NCBI GenBank assembly: GCA_046351395.1
Contig: JAXLYP010000025.1
Coordinates: 107,279-171,278 of the forward strand
Length of the DNA stretch: 64,000 nucleotides
Reading direction: 5' to 3'
DNA from: CAYYKK01 sp046351395
GTDB taxonomy: Bacteria; Myxococcota_A; Polyangia; Polyangiales; Polyangiaceae
Each line of letters opens with the position of its first letter. The first letter of the stretch is position 1. Under the pieces are notes generated by a model, which saw only the letters and a list, made by a program, of their open reading frames with translations, made no database searches and had not been told where the DNA came from. Made by a program: the position numbers and the translations under genes. Below are positions 43,105 to 52,500 of the stretch, piece by piece.

Positions 43105-43548
43105 TTACCGACCGTGGGTCGGGTTGCCGAAGAAGTAGCTCAGGTCTCCGCAGTGGACTTGGGGCGCGGGCTGGATCTGCGGGTACGCCTCGCGGAACTT
43201 GTGCGCGACGTCGTTGCAGGTGCCGCCGTGCCCGCACTGCACGGTGTAGACGTAGCTCGGGCCGCCTTGATAGCGGTACTTCACGTCGAACCGCGTGAGC
43301 GCGATCTCGCCGACGCGGTTCGAGGGCGCGTCGCTCACCTGGGTCCAACGACCGTCGACGACCTTGTGGATGAGGCCCCAGAGGAGCTCCTCGTTGTTGC
43401 CGTCGCCAGGGACGAGGATCGCGGTCGCGGTGTAGCAGGTCGCGTCCGCCTCCTTCACGTCGCCGTCTGCGTGGGCGACGCTGGCCGTGACCGCGATCGC
43501 CGCGCCGAACGTGAGGACCGCTGCAACCTTCGCAAAGACCTTCGCCAT
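43105..43548 (-). CDS. Small secreted protein of unknown family
   Basis: 147 residues with a clear signal peptide (hydrophobic 8-22, cleavage after AHA at about 26). The mature part has five cysteines (CYTATA, CGHGGTC, HCGDLSYFF) and is rich in aromatic and beta-type segments. I do not recognise a family. It lies 68 nt downstream of the radical SAM gene on the same strand and may share its transcript. A pair of GTG/ATG choices is possible, but the ATG at 43548 gives a textbook signal sequence. Confidence 0.72.
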   Translation of the reverse strand: MAKVFAKVAAVLTFGAAIAVTASVAHADGDVKEADATCYTATAILVPGDGNNEELLWGLIHKVVDGRWTQVSDAPSNRVGEIALTRFDVKYRYQGGPSYVYTVQCGHGGTCNDVAHKFREAYPQIQPAPQVHCGDLSYFFGNPTHGR

Positions 43549-43616
43549 GGTTTCCGCTCCGTGCTCCCGCCTGACCCGGATGGGTCGAACGGCCGCGTCT
43601 ACGCGCGGACGGGCGG

Positions 43617-45515
43617 CTACCTTCCCACGACGGGGAGGTGTTTCACGCGCCGCCGCTCACCGCGCGCGTTCTGCGCGGCGGCGCGCTCCTCGTGCGCGAG
43701 GGGGTGCTCGGTGACGCTGATCGGATGACCGTGATCCGGGAGGGGCAGGTCCTTGTTCTTCGCGTGGACGGGGTGCCGGCCGTACGTGCGATACCACTCC
43801 GCGACGGTCGCGTTCGCGCGCATCTTCTCGATGATGTTCCGCCAGCCCGCGCCCGTGTTGTACGCGCAGAAGCTGATCTCACCCATCTGCGTCCCGTACG
43901 GGATGATGCACATCTCGGTGCGCCGGAAGTCGTAGTTGAAGAGATCCTGGAACCACATCCCGGCGACGAAGAGCACGCGCCACTCGAACTCCTTCGCGTC
44001 GTCCTCCTTGTGCGCCGCGCCCATCTGGCTCAGGAACTGGCGGACGAGCGTCTTCACCGAGAAGTTCGGGGGCGCCCCGTCCGGCTTGAAATTCCGGAGC
44101 ACGGAGGCCACGAGCTGCGCCTGGGTCCACCGCTTCGAGCGGCCCGCGTCGAAGATCGTGCGCAGGTCGGCGAGGAGCTGCTCGACGTCGAGGAAGTCGA
44201 CGAGGGGCACCATCTGCTTCGTCTTCTTGTTCACGAACAGCACCGTGCCGATGCCGCAGTTCGGGTGGCAGCCGCACTTGAGCTGGCCGAAGTCGCGATC
44301 GGGGCCGTCGAGGAGATCGCACACATCCCCGAACGGAGCGAGGGCGGAGAGAGGGAACCAGTCCCGCATCGGGTGGGTGACGCCCGTCTGCTCCGAGATG
44401 TCCCGCGCGAGGTGGGAGAGCGTGTAGCGCTGCGCGCGCCGGCGCTCGTCCGACACGTCCTCGTCGCGGCCGGTGAAGCTCACGGGCTGGAACGAGACGA
44501 CGGTAATCTTGTCCGCGTTCTCGACCGCGAACTCGACGATGGGGCCGACCTGGTCGTTGTTCACGCCGTTGACGATCGTGACGACGAGGATCACGTCGAT
44601 GCCCGCGCGCGAGAGCTCCTCGATCGCGCGGAGCTTCACGTCGTAGAGGTTCGAGATCTTGCGGTGCGCGTTCGCCTCGTTCGTCACCCCGTCGAACTGC
44701 AGGTAGGCCATGCGCATCCCCGCGTCCTTGCACTTCTGGGCGAAGCCCGGCTCCTCCGCGAACCGGAGGCCGTTCGTGGCCGCCTGCACGGCGAAGTAGC
44801 CCTTCTTGCGCGCGTAGCGGATGGCGTCGAGGAAGTGGGGGGAGAGGGTGGGCTCGCCGCCGGAGAACTGGATCGACATCTGCCGGCGCGGCTTCACGGC
44901 GATCGCGTCGTCCAGGATCTTGGTGATCTCGGGCCACGTGAGCTCGTGGACGTACCCCACCTGGTTCGCGTCCATGAAGCACGGGTCGCACATCATGTTG
45001 CAGCGGTTCGTGAGGTCCACCGTGAGGACGGCGCCGCGCCCGTGCTGGATGGTGCTCGAGCCGTGATCGTGGAGCGCGTCCGGCGTCATCCGCACGTCCC
45101 GGCCGGGAAACAGGCCCTCGAGCCGAGCGAGGAACTTCGGATCGATCGAGATGACGTCCTCGTACGAGCCGTGGAGCGGGCACGCCTTCTCCATGACGAT
45201 CGCGCCGTCCTTCTCGTGGATGAGCGCCTTGATCTCGCCCGGCTTGCCGTGGATGAGGTGGCCGATGTCCTCGTCCCCGCGGAGGATCGCCGCGCGCGCC
45301 TCCTTCACGCACGCGGGGCACAGGCTGTCCGTCTGCCGCGGCCACCCGAGCGGGGGCGAGGTGCGCTCCTTGGCGCGAGGGATCGGTTGGTCGCTCCAGC
45401 GCGGAGCGAACGGGACCGGCGCCGCGAAGAGCCCGTGGCTCCGCTGAAGCGCATTCCAGGTGTGCCCCGCGGCGCGAGTGAGGAGGCGCTCGGCCGCGCG
45501 CGAGAAGGAAGGCAT
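43617..45515 (-). CDS. Radical SAM enzyme of the Tes/MJ0619-like family
   Basis: 632 residues from the ATG at 45515, preceded by GAGGAG. The radical SAM cluster motif is CNMMCDPC (Cys172, Cys176, Cys179), followed by QFSGGEPTLSP (216-226), the SAM-binding GGEP. A CPAC pair (66-69) and a CPLHG segment (112-116) lie upstream, and a CGCHPNCGIG cluster lies near residue 390, suggesting extra metal sites. The combination of HLIHGKPGEI, DLTNRCNMMC and ATNGLRFA resembles the archaeal tetraether synthase (Tes/MJ0619) family, which joins lipid chains, and its bacterial homologues. A role in coupling or modifying membrane lipid chains is therefore possible but not shown. Cytosolic; requires a reductant. 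Confidence 0.85.
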   Translation of the reverse strand: MPSFSRAAERLLTRAAGHTWNALQRSHGLFAAPVPFAPRWSDQPIPRAKERTSPPLGWPRQTDSLCPACVKEARAAILRGDEDIGHLIHGKPGEIKALIHEKDGAIVMEKACPLHGSYEDVISIDPKFLARLEGLFPGRDVRMTPDALHDHGSSTIQHGRGAVLTVDLTNRCNMMCDPCFMDANQVGYVHELTWPEITKILDDAIAVKPRRQMSIQFSGGEPTLSPHFLDAIRYARKKGYFAVQAATNGLRFAEEPGFAQKCKDAGMRMAYLQFDGVTNEANAHRKISNLYDVKLRAIEELSRAGIDVILVVTIVNGVNNDQVGPIVEFAVENADKITVVSFQPVSFTGRDEDVSDERRRAQRYTLSHLARDISEQTGVTHPMRDWFPLSALAPFGDVCDLLDGPDRDFGQLKCGCHPNCGIGTVLFVNKKTKQMVPLVDFLDVEQLLADLRTIFDAGRSKRWTQAQLVASVLRNFKPDGAPPNFSVKTLVRQFLSQMGAAHKEDDAKEFEWRVLFVAGMWFQDLFNYDFRRTEMCIIPYGTQMGEISFCAYNTGAGWRNIIEKMRANATVAEWYRTYGRHPVHAKNKDLPLPDHGHPISVTEHPLAHEERAAAQNARGERRRVKHLPVVGR

Positions 45516-45553
45516 CTCCTCGCTCTTATACACTTCCCGAAACGCGCGCCACT

Positions 45554-45565
45554 GTGCGATCGCAC
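45554..45565. promoter_or_regulatory. Perfect 12-bp palindrome, candidate operator
   Basis: GTGCGATCGCAC at 45554-45565, flanked by ACT and TGT, is a perfect palindrome 39 nt upstream of the radical SAM start codon. A short AT-rich run with CAATATTG (45580-45587) lies just beyond. The location fits an operator overlapping the promoter. GATC-centred palindromes can also arise by chance, so this is weak. Confidence 0.35.
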
Positions 45566-45610
45566 TGTGAATACGAGGCAATATTGTTCGCCTCGCTCGC
45601 AGGCTCGCTC

Positions 45611-45638
45611 GGCCCCGGAGGGCTCCGCCCTCCGGGCC
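45611..45638. repeat. GC-rich hairpin between Cys-rich lipoprotein and radical SAM genes
   Basis: GGCCCCGGAGGGC (45611-45623) pairs with GCCCTCCGGGCC (45627-45638) with one bulged C and a 3-nt loop. It is followed by CGCTCGCTCCGCTGGCGCTCC, the kind of palindromic filler often seen between genes in GC-rich proteobacteria. No T-tract follows on the minus strand, so it is not a classical intrinsic terminator. Confidence 0.5.
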
Positions 45639-45784
45639 GCTCGCTCCGCTGGCGCTCCGTTCGTTCCTCCCGGGATCAGAGGCCCGCGGCGCTACCCCAC
45701 CTCTCCCCGCCCCCGCCGAACCCGCCGCCCAAACCGGACCGGGTTCGACTCGCGGAACCTGCGGTCCGGCGGCGCGGACGAGGG

Positions 45785-46162
45785 TTACTTGAACCTGCAG
45801 GTGTTGTGGCCGCTCTTGGCCTCGCAGATCCAACCGATGGGACAGTCGCGGTCGTCTGCGCACCCGGCGAAGCACCGCGTCCCGTCGTGGTCGATGCAGA
45901 AATACCCTTCGGGGCAGTCCTGGTCGGACTTGCACTTCGGGCTGCACCACCCGTCTTTGGAGCACTTCCCCCCGGTGCAGCAGGAGTCTTTGAGGCCGCC
46001 ACAGTCGGCGTCGGAGGCGCACACGTCGCCGTAGGGCACACCGTTGAAGTCGACGATCGGTCGAGCGCCGTTCGGGTTGGCCACGTCGTCGCACGCGACG
46101 AGGACGGCGACGCCGAAGAGCGCGGCGGGGACGGCGAGCTGAGCGAGACGACCAAGGCGCAT
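45785..46162 (-). CDS. Small Cys-rich lipoprotein
   Basis: 125 residues from the ATG at 46162, with GGAGG eight bases upstream. The signal ends in LVAC (Cys24). The mature protein has 16 further cysteines in repeating patterns such as CASDADCGGLKDSCC, CSPKCKSDQDCPEGYFC and CADDRDCPIGWIC. This is the disulfide-rich Dickkopf/EGF-like filler found in many secreted myxobacterial proteins, here as a stand-alone lipoprotein. The role is unknown; it could bind calcium or proteins. It is 44 nt downstream of the M20 peptidase gene on the same strand. Confidence 0.8.
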   Translation of the reverse strand: MRLGRLAQLAVPAALFGVAVLVACDDVANPNGARPIVDFNGVPYGDVCASDADCGGLKDSCCTGGKCSKDGWCSPKCKSDQDCPEGYFCIDHDGTRCFAGCADDRDCPIGWICEAKSGHNTCRFK

Positions 46163-46206
46163 TCGTGGACCTCCGGGGTGACGCGCCCCCGAACGGAGGC
46201 GCAGCA

Positions 46207-47391
46207 TCACGCGTGAGTGGCTGCGGCGCCGCCGTCTTGCAGATGAAGAGCAAGAAAGCGCGCCAGCGCGAGCGCCTTGGGCTCGAGGCTCGCGGTCTCG
46301 ATGAGCTCCTCCTTCGTGTGGAACCCGCTGCCGCGCGGGCCGAGGCCATCGATCGACGGGATCCCGATCGCGGACGTGGAGCTCGCGTCCGACCCCCCGG
46401 CGATGAGCGGCGCCTCCGCCGATCCGAGCCCTGCCTCCTTCGCACACGCCGCGTAAACCTGGTAGAGCGCGACGTTCTCCGGCGTGCGCTCGAGCGGATA
46501 GCGCGCGGGGCCGCCGCTCACCTCGATCGACGTACCCTCGACGGCGGCCGAGGCCGACGCCGCGATCTCCTTCATGCGCGCGAACGTCGCGTCCGCGTCC
46601 GCGATCGTCTGGAAGCGGAAATCGAGCTCGACCTCGCAGTGATCGGGCACCGTGTTCTTCGCCTCTCCGCCGCGGATCAACCCCACGTTGACCGTGATCC
46701 CTCGGGCGTAGTCGGTCAGGGACTGCGCACCATCGACGAACTTCGCCATCGCCCAGATCGCGTTCTTGCCCTCTTTGTGGCCGTTCGCGGCGTGCGCGGC
46801 GCGCCCTCGCGCGAGCACCTTCGCGCTCCCCGTCCCCTTCCTGCTCGTGATGATCTTGTCCTCGGCGCGGCCCGCCTCGAACACGAGCGCGCACGCCGCG
46901 CCCGGCAGCTCCGCTTGGAGGATGGGGCGGCCCTCCGGGGAGCCGATCTCCTCTTCGCTGACGATCACGAACCGCAGAGGCAACCGCGCGAGCGTCCCCG
47001 CCGCGCGCAGCGCGCGGAGCGCCTCGAGGGCGACCACCAACCCGCCCTTCATGTCGAGGACGCCGGGACCGCGCGCGATCCCGTCTTCACAGCGATACCC
47101 CTCGAACGTCCCCTCGGGGAACACCGTGTCGAGGTGTCCGACGAGCGCGACCGCGCCGCGGCTCGACGCCGCGCCGAGCTCCGTCTCCACGACGAGGTGG
47201 TCCGCGTAGATCTCGCTCGCGATGCGCCGCGTCCGGAGGCCCAGCGCCGTCGCTTCGCGCGCGAAGATCTCCCCGACGCGCATGCCCCCCGCTCGGTTCT
47301 TCGTGTGCGAGTTCACGAGCACGAGCTCGCGGATCAACTCGAGCATCGCTTCCGTTCGGCCACGGATCGCGTCGGCGAGGGGGTCGTTCAT
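46207..47391 (-). CDS. M20-family metallopeptidase (carboxypeptidase G2-like)
   Basis: 394 residues, no signal peptide. Metal-binding and catalytic positions can be read: His86 and Asp88 in GHLDTVFP, Asp113 in DMKGG, the general-base Glu147 and ligand Glu148 in SEEE, a FEAGR segment near 171-175, and a C-terminal GFHTKEE His. The dimerisation domain lies between about 185 and 295. This set fits the glutamate carboxypeptidase/ArgE-DapE subgroup. Possible substrates are folate-type glutamyl conjugates or N-acyl amino acids. Cytosolic. Its start is divergent from the beta-barrel gene, with 71 nt between starts containing an imperfect palindrome at 47443-47458. Confidence 0.9.
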   Translation of the reverse strand: MNDPLADAIRGRTEAMLELIRELVLVNSHTKNRAGGMRVGEIFAREATALGLRTRRIASEIYADHLVVETELGAASSRGAVALVGHLDTVFPEGTFEGYRCEDGIARGPGVLDMKGGLVVALEALRALRAAGTLARLPLRFVIVSEEEIGSPEGRPILQAELPGAACALVFEAGRAEDKIITSRKGTGSAKVLARGRAAHAANGHKEGKNAIWAMAKFVDGAQSLTDYARGITVNVGLIRGGEAKNTVPDHCEVELDFRFQTIADADATFARMKEIAASASAAVEGTSIEVSGGPARYPLERTPENVALYQVYAACAKEAGLGSAEAPLIAGGSDASSTSAIGIPSIDGLGPRGSGFHTKEELIETASLEPKALALARFLALHLQDGGAAATHA

Positions 47392-47462
47392 CGACGCGGA
47401 TCATCGAGACTGGAGTGCTCGTTGTCCATAGACAGGATCCTGGAATCATCGATCATTCGCGC

Positions 47463-48038
47463 ATGTCGACCTTCTCTTCTTCGCGGATCGGCGCGGCGCT
47501 CGCCGTCGCCACCACGCTCGCGATCTGCTCGGATGCGCGCGCGGACGACGTCCTCAAGCCCAGCACGAAGCCGCTCTACTTCACGACGGCGCTCGGACCC
47601 GCGATCGGGTTCGCCCTCTGCGACACGGTCGGCCACTGCGCGTCGGGCACGCCGCAGACCGCCGCGCTCTGGTGGAACGAGTTCGGCTACCACTTCAGCG
47701 GCAAGGGAGACGGCCCCTTCCTCGCCGGCTATTTCCACCTCGGCGGCAACGCGGACGCCGTGCGCCTCGGCGTGGGCGCGAAGTTCGGGTGGGACATCTC
47801 CGTCTACAAGAAGGCGATCTTCATCCAGCCCAACACGAGCATCGGGTACGGGTTCACGTCGCCGAAGTTCGCGGCCGATCAGCACTACGCGGCGTGGACG
47901 CTGGGCGCCCAGATCAAGTTCGTGCTGAGCAACGTGGGGATCATCTACGCGCAGCCGATCACGTTCGAGGTCGACGGCAACGACGTCGGCGTGATCCTCG
48001 GCTGGGATCTCCTGTTCGGCGGCGGTGTACAGTTCTGA
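47463..48038 (+). CDS. Exported beta-barrel-like protein
   Basis: 191 residues from the ATG at 47463. The frame extends upstream to a GTG, but only the ATG gives a clean signal peptide (hydrophobic core about 9-22, cleavage near ARA-DD). The mature part shows alternating hydrophobic/polar strands with Gly and aromatic girdle residues, ends in VQF (terminal Phe) and fits a small outer-membrane barrel. No ribosome site is obvious; GAATCATCGATCATTC, an imperfect palindrome, ends 4 nt before the start. The kinase gene follows after 6 nt, so the two are co-transcribed. Confidence 0.72.
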   Translation: MSTFSSSRIGAALAVATTLAICSDARADDVLKPSTKPLYFTTALGPAIGFALCDTVGHCASGTPQTAALWWNEFGYHFSGKGDGPFLAGYFHLGGNADAVRLGVGAKFGWDISVYKKAIFIQPNTSIGYGFTSPKFAADQHYAAWTLGAQIKFVLSNVGIIYAQPITFEVDGNDVGVILGWDLLFGGGVQF

Positions 48039-48044
48039 TCCCCG

Positions 48045-49544
48045 ATGGCCGAACTCCTGCCCGGTGCGCTGCTCGACGCGCGGTATCGCGTCGAGGCTCG
48101 CATCGGGCAGGGAGCGCACGGCTCTGTGTACCGCGCGCTCGACACGCGGACCGGGGTGCGCGTCGCGATCAAGCACCTGCACGAGAGCCAGCGCGCGTCA
48201 CCCGTGGGCGTCCAGCGGTTCGAGCGTGAGGCGCAGTACCTCCTCGCGCTGAACCACCCCAAGATCGTCCGCGCGCTCGCGTTCGGGCGCGTGGACGGCG
48301 CGCCCTACCTCGTGTGCGAGCTGCTCGAGGGGCTCTCGCTCCGCGACCTCTTGAAGACGTCCGGTCCGCTCCCGCTCCCCGTGGCGGTCGCGATCGCCCT
48401 CGACGTGCTCGACGCGCTCGACGCCGCGCACGCTGCGGGGATCGTCCACCGCGACGTGAAGCCCGGAAACATCTTCCTCCCGCCGCCCGACAGACCGGGC
48501 CCCGCGCGCGTGATCGACTTCGGCATCGCGCGCGCTCTCGAGCGCGACGGAGCTCCGCACCTGACGCTCACGGGCGAGGCGATCGGGACGCCCGCGTACA
48601 TCGCTCCCGAGCAGGCCCACGGCGACGAGGTGCGCGAGACCGCCGACGTCTACGCGCTCGGGCTCACCCTCGCAGAGATGATCGGGGGCGAGCGCGTCGT
48701 CCGGGGCTCGAGCGAGCTCAGCCTCCTCGTCCTCCAGGCAGCGGAGACTCCGCACGAGCTGAACGACGTCGTGCGCCGCTCCCCGCTGTCGGCCGTGATC
48801 GCGCGCGCGATCGCGAAGCGCGCGGAGGCGAGGTACCCGTCCGCCGCGGCGATGCGCGCCGCGATCCTCGAGCGCGTTCCGCGGCCTCCGGAGAAGACCG
48901 AGCTCATGCTCGCGCGGACCGGCGAGCTGACGCTCGTCGGCGCGCCGCTGATGGCGGCGCTCGCTCCGACGCTCATCGCAGCGCCCCCGGCCCCGCAGCC
49001 CAGGCGGCGCGCGCAGCGACGCGCGCCCATTGGGTGGCTCGTCGGCGCGGGGGTCGCTGCGCTCGCCGCTGCGATCGTCTTCTTCGCGACCCGCGAAAGC
49101 CCACCCGATCGACGCGCTCGCGCGCCGGACCACCGGCCCGCGCCCTCCGCGCCGAGGGACCGCCCGGAGGTGCACCCCCGCACCGCACCTCCGCCGACCG
49201 CGCGGCCCGAGCTCCCGCCCATCGGACTCGAGGACCTCGACCTGGACGAGATCGCGCGGCGTCTCCGCGGCGCTGGCTACACGCTCGACGGGGAGGAGGA
49301 TTTCGGCGCCGGGATGTTGGCCTCCTACAACGTCGAGCTTCGCGCTCACCGTGACGAAGCGCGCGCCGTCGTGACGTTCACACGATTCGTCGACGAGGGG
49401 CTGGTCGAGGGCTCCGTCGCCGCATCGATCGGCGAGGGCTACCTCGCCCGACGAGCGGGGCTCGCGGTCCTCGCCGTGCGGGTCGACGACGACCCCACCG
49501 CCACGCGCGAGCTCTTCGACGCGGTCCTCGGTGCAGAGCCTTGA
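48045..49544 (+). CDS. Ser/Thr protein kinase with one TM helix
   Basis: 499 residues. The kinase domain (about 14-280) has GQGAHG (21-26), Lys43, HRDVKPGN (135-142), DFG (158-160) and GTPAYIAPEQ (181-190). The TM helix is near 328-348, followed by a Pro/Arg-rich linker and a 95-residue exported domain that I do not recognise. It starts 6 nt after the stop of a beta-barrel-like gene, which suggests a shared envelope function. It converges on the large kinase gene, 33 nt away. Confidence 0.9.
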   Translation: MAELLPGALLDARYRVEARIGQGAHGSVYRALDTRTGVRVAIKHLHESQRASPVGVQRFEREAQYLLALNHPKIVRALAFGRVDGAPYLVCELLEGLSLRDLLKTSGPLPLPVAVAIALDVLDALDAAHAAGIVHRDVKPGNIFLPPPDRPGPARVIDFGIARALERDGAPHLTLTGEAIGTPAYIAPEQAHGDEVRETADVYALGLTLAEMIGGERVVRGSSELSLLVLQAAETPHELNDVVRRSPLSAVIARAIAKRAEARYPSAAAMRAAILERVPRPPEKTELMLARTGELTLVGAPLMAALAPTLIAAPPAPQPRRRAQRRAPIGWLVGAGVAALAAAIVFFATRESPPDRRARAPDHRPAPSAPRDRPEVHPRTAPPPTARPELPPIGLEDLDLDEIARRLRGAGYTLDGEEDFGAGMLASYNVELRAHRDEARAVVTFTRFVDEGLVEGSVAASIGEGYLARRAGLAVLAVRVDDDPTATRELFDAVLGAEP

Positions 49545-49577
49545 GCGAGGAGCCGCGGCGCGCGCGTCTTCACCGTG

Positions 49578-52500
49578 TCAGCCCGACGGGGGCGAGAGCG
49601 CGGCGCTGACGCGCTCGGCCTTCGCGGTCGCACCCCAGGCGACGTAGGCGGTGCGCGCCGAGCGGGTTCGCCGCCGCGCGGTCTCCGGATCCGACTCCGC
49701 GCCCGCGGCGAGCTCGTTCGCGAGCGCCACGTCGTTGATCCAGGATCCGGCTTGAGCCTGACGAATCGCTTGGTCGAAGAGCCCACGCGCCCCGTCTCGG
49801 TCGCCGTCGAGCCGCGCGAGAACCGCCTCCACGAGGCTCACACGGTGCGCGAAGTTCTCCGTGTTGAACGACGCGAGCTTGCGCAGCGCACCCAGGCTCC
49901 TCTCCGCGTGGTCGCGGAGCGCCACTCGCTCGTCCGCGCTCGCCGAGGGCCAAGCGGCGCACGCCGACAGCGCCGCGAACTGGTGCATGATCGGCTGGTG
50001 CCAGACCGAGGGCGCCGCGTCGACGTACGCGCGCGCGCGCTCGAAACACCTCGACGCGGCGATCGGATCCCCGAAGAACCACCGGACGAGGCCCATCGCG
50101 ATCGACAGGACGTAGATCCCGCTCCGCGATCCCTCCGCCTCGGCCGCCGCGAGCGCCTCCTCCTCGACGAACCCGTCGCCGTCGAGGCACGCCGGATCCG
50201 CGAGCCGCCCCGTCAGGGCCTTCAACACCTGCTCGAACGGCGTGTGGACATGGAGCGCGTTCACTTGCCCGAGCGATCGCATCTGGGCCCCGAGCGCGAG
50301 CGCCTCCTCGAGCAGGGGCCCGAGCGCGCGACCCGCGTAGATCGCGTTGTGGACGTAGCCGTGCGCGGCGTAGGACGCGTACTCGTAGTCGCCCGTCTGG
50401 CAGCCGATGTCCCAGACCTCGCGGAGCGGATCGAGCACCGTCGAGAGCGGCACCATCCAGCAGCACACCAAGTTGCGGAGGATGTGGCGCGTCGCCGCTT
50501 CGAGGCGCCGATCGGGCCACCGCTCGAGAAGCCGGAGCGCGAGCTCGCCCCACTCGTGCGACACGGGGTAGAGGTCGAGCGTGTTGAGGACGATCCCGAA
50601 GAGCGCGAGCGCGTACGGCGTCGCCGGCGAGACGCCGCGCTCGATCGAGGTCGTCACGAGGTTGCACGCGATCATCGGGAGCAGGACGGGCTTGCCGAAG
50701 TACGCCGCGGGGCTCACGCGCACCTGGATCCGGTTCGCGGCGATGACGACGGGATCCCGGAGATCCTCCTTCGTGAGCAGCCCCTGCGACCCGAACTCCG
50801 TCAGGCGCGCGAGCGTCCCGCGGATCGCGGCGCCTAGCTCCTCCGCCGTGGGATCGGTGGAGAGGCGCACGCCGAGCAGCGCCAGGACCTCGCTCGCCGC
50901 GGCGATCGCGGCGAGGTACTCGTGGCGCCCGACGCACGCATCGATCTGCGCCTCCCACGCGACGAGCTCGTCCATGATGGTGCGCGCGTGCTCCTTCAGA
51001 TCCGCGATGCGCCGCGCGAGCACGTCCCACGAAGCGGTGAGGTACGCCGCCTCCGTCGCGCCCGCGTGGAGGCGGAGCGTCGTCCCGTAGTCGAGGTTCC
51101 ACGCGCCCTCGGGCAAGAGGCCGATGCCCGCCTCGAAGCACGCGGACGCGAGCGGGAACGCGGCGGCGCGGCGCGCGCGCTCCCCCGCTTCCGCGTGGAG
51201 CCGCGCCATCTCGAGGCGCTCGGCGGGGTCGTCCACGAGCTCCGCCGCGGCGCCGAGGTGTCGGACCGCGTCGAACACCCAGGGGCGCCCCTCGGCGGCG
51301 GGCGCGACGGCCCGCTTCGCGAGCGCGCGACCGATCGCGAGGTGTCGCGTGAGGCGCGCGCGCTCCCCGAGGACGCTCACGACCGACTCGCGGATCCGGT
51401 CGTGGTACACCGACACCGTGTCCTCGGCTCCCGCGCCGAGCCAGCTCATCAGGGACGCGCTGCGCAGCGCGAGCAGCGCGGGGAGCGCGCCTGGATCGAG
51501 CCCCGCGGCCTCGAACAGCACCGACTGCGGGAGCGGGCTCGCGGCGACCGCCGCGACCTCGACGAGCGCGCGCTGATCCTCGGGCAGCGCGCCGATCCGC
51601 GCGAGGAGTGCGCTCTCCACGGAGACGTCGGCGCCGCCGACCTCTCGGTGCCGGAGGAAGTGCGCGAGCTCTTCGATGAAGAACGGGACACCGCGCGCCT
51701 CCCGCGCGATGAACCTCGCGCGACCTTCGCTGTCGGGCGCGCCCGCGGCCGAGAGCGCCCGCACGGCGAGCTCCTCGGCCTCCGCCTCGCCGAGGCTTCC
51801 GATCGGCAGATCGACGAGCCGCCCGTCCGCAGCGAACGCCTCCGAGAGCGCGAAATAGCCGCGGAGCGCAGGGTTCTCTCGAGCCTCGGTGGGTCGGAAG
51901 AGGATCACGACGAGGAGGGCGGCTCGACCAGGGCCACGGAGCAGCGCCTCGAGGAGGCGCGCGCTGTCCTCGTCCGCCCACTGCAGGTCGTCGATGGTGA
52001 GGACGATGGGTCCGAGCCGGCGCAGCGCTCCGAGGAGCTCCCCGAGCGCCACCCACGCGCGCCGGCGCAGCTCGATCGCGTCGTGCGCGACGTGCTTGCC
52101 CGCCGCGCGTTCCGCGATGGCAGGGACGGACGCGAGCGCGGGGAACGCCCGCCCGAGCTCGCCGCTCCACTCGGGGAGGAGTCCCTCGGCATCCGTCGGA
52201 GCGAGGCGGAGCAGCCGCTCGGCGACCTCGTCGACGATCCGATCGAACCCCTTGTACGGGACGCTCTCGCGCTCGTAGCAGCGACCGCGGAGCACGAGCG
52301 CGGAGTCGACGTCCTGCACCGCGGCGAGGAAGCTCGTGAGGAGCGAGGACTTGCCGATGCCAGACGGGCCGTGCGCGTGCACGAGCGTCGGGGCGCCACC
52401 CCGCGCCGATCCATAGGCGCGCTCGAGCGCGGAGAGCTCCGCGTCGCGCCCGATGAACACGCGCCCCCTTCGGCGCGCGCTCTCCGTCGAAGGCGCCGCA

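Noticed and set aside
45611..45638. Intrinsic terminator after the Cys-rich lipoprotein gene
   Set aside because: Stable stem but no T-tract on the minus strand, and it is about 150 nt past the stop.
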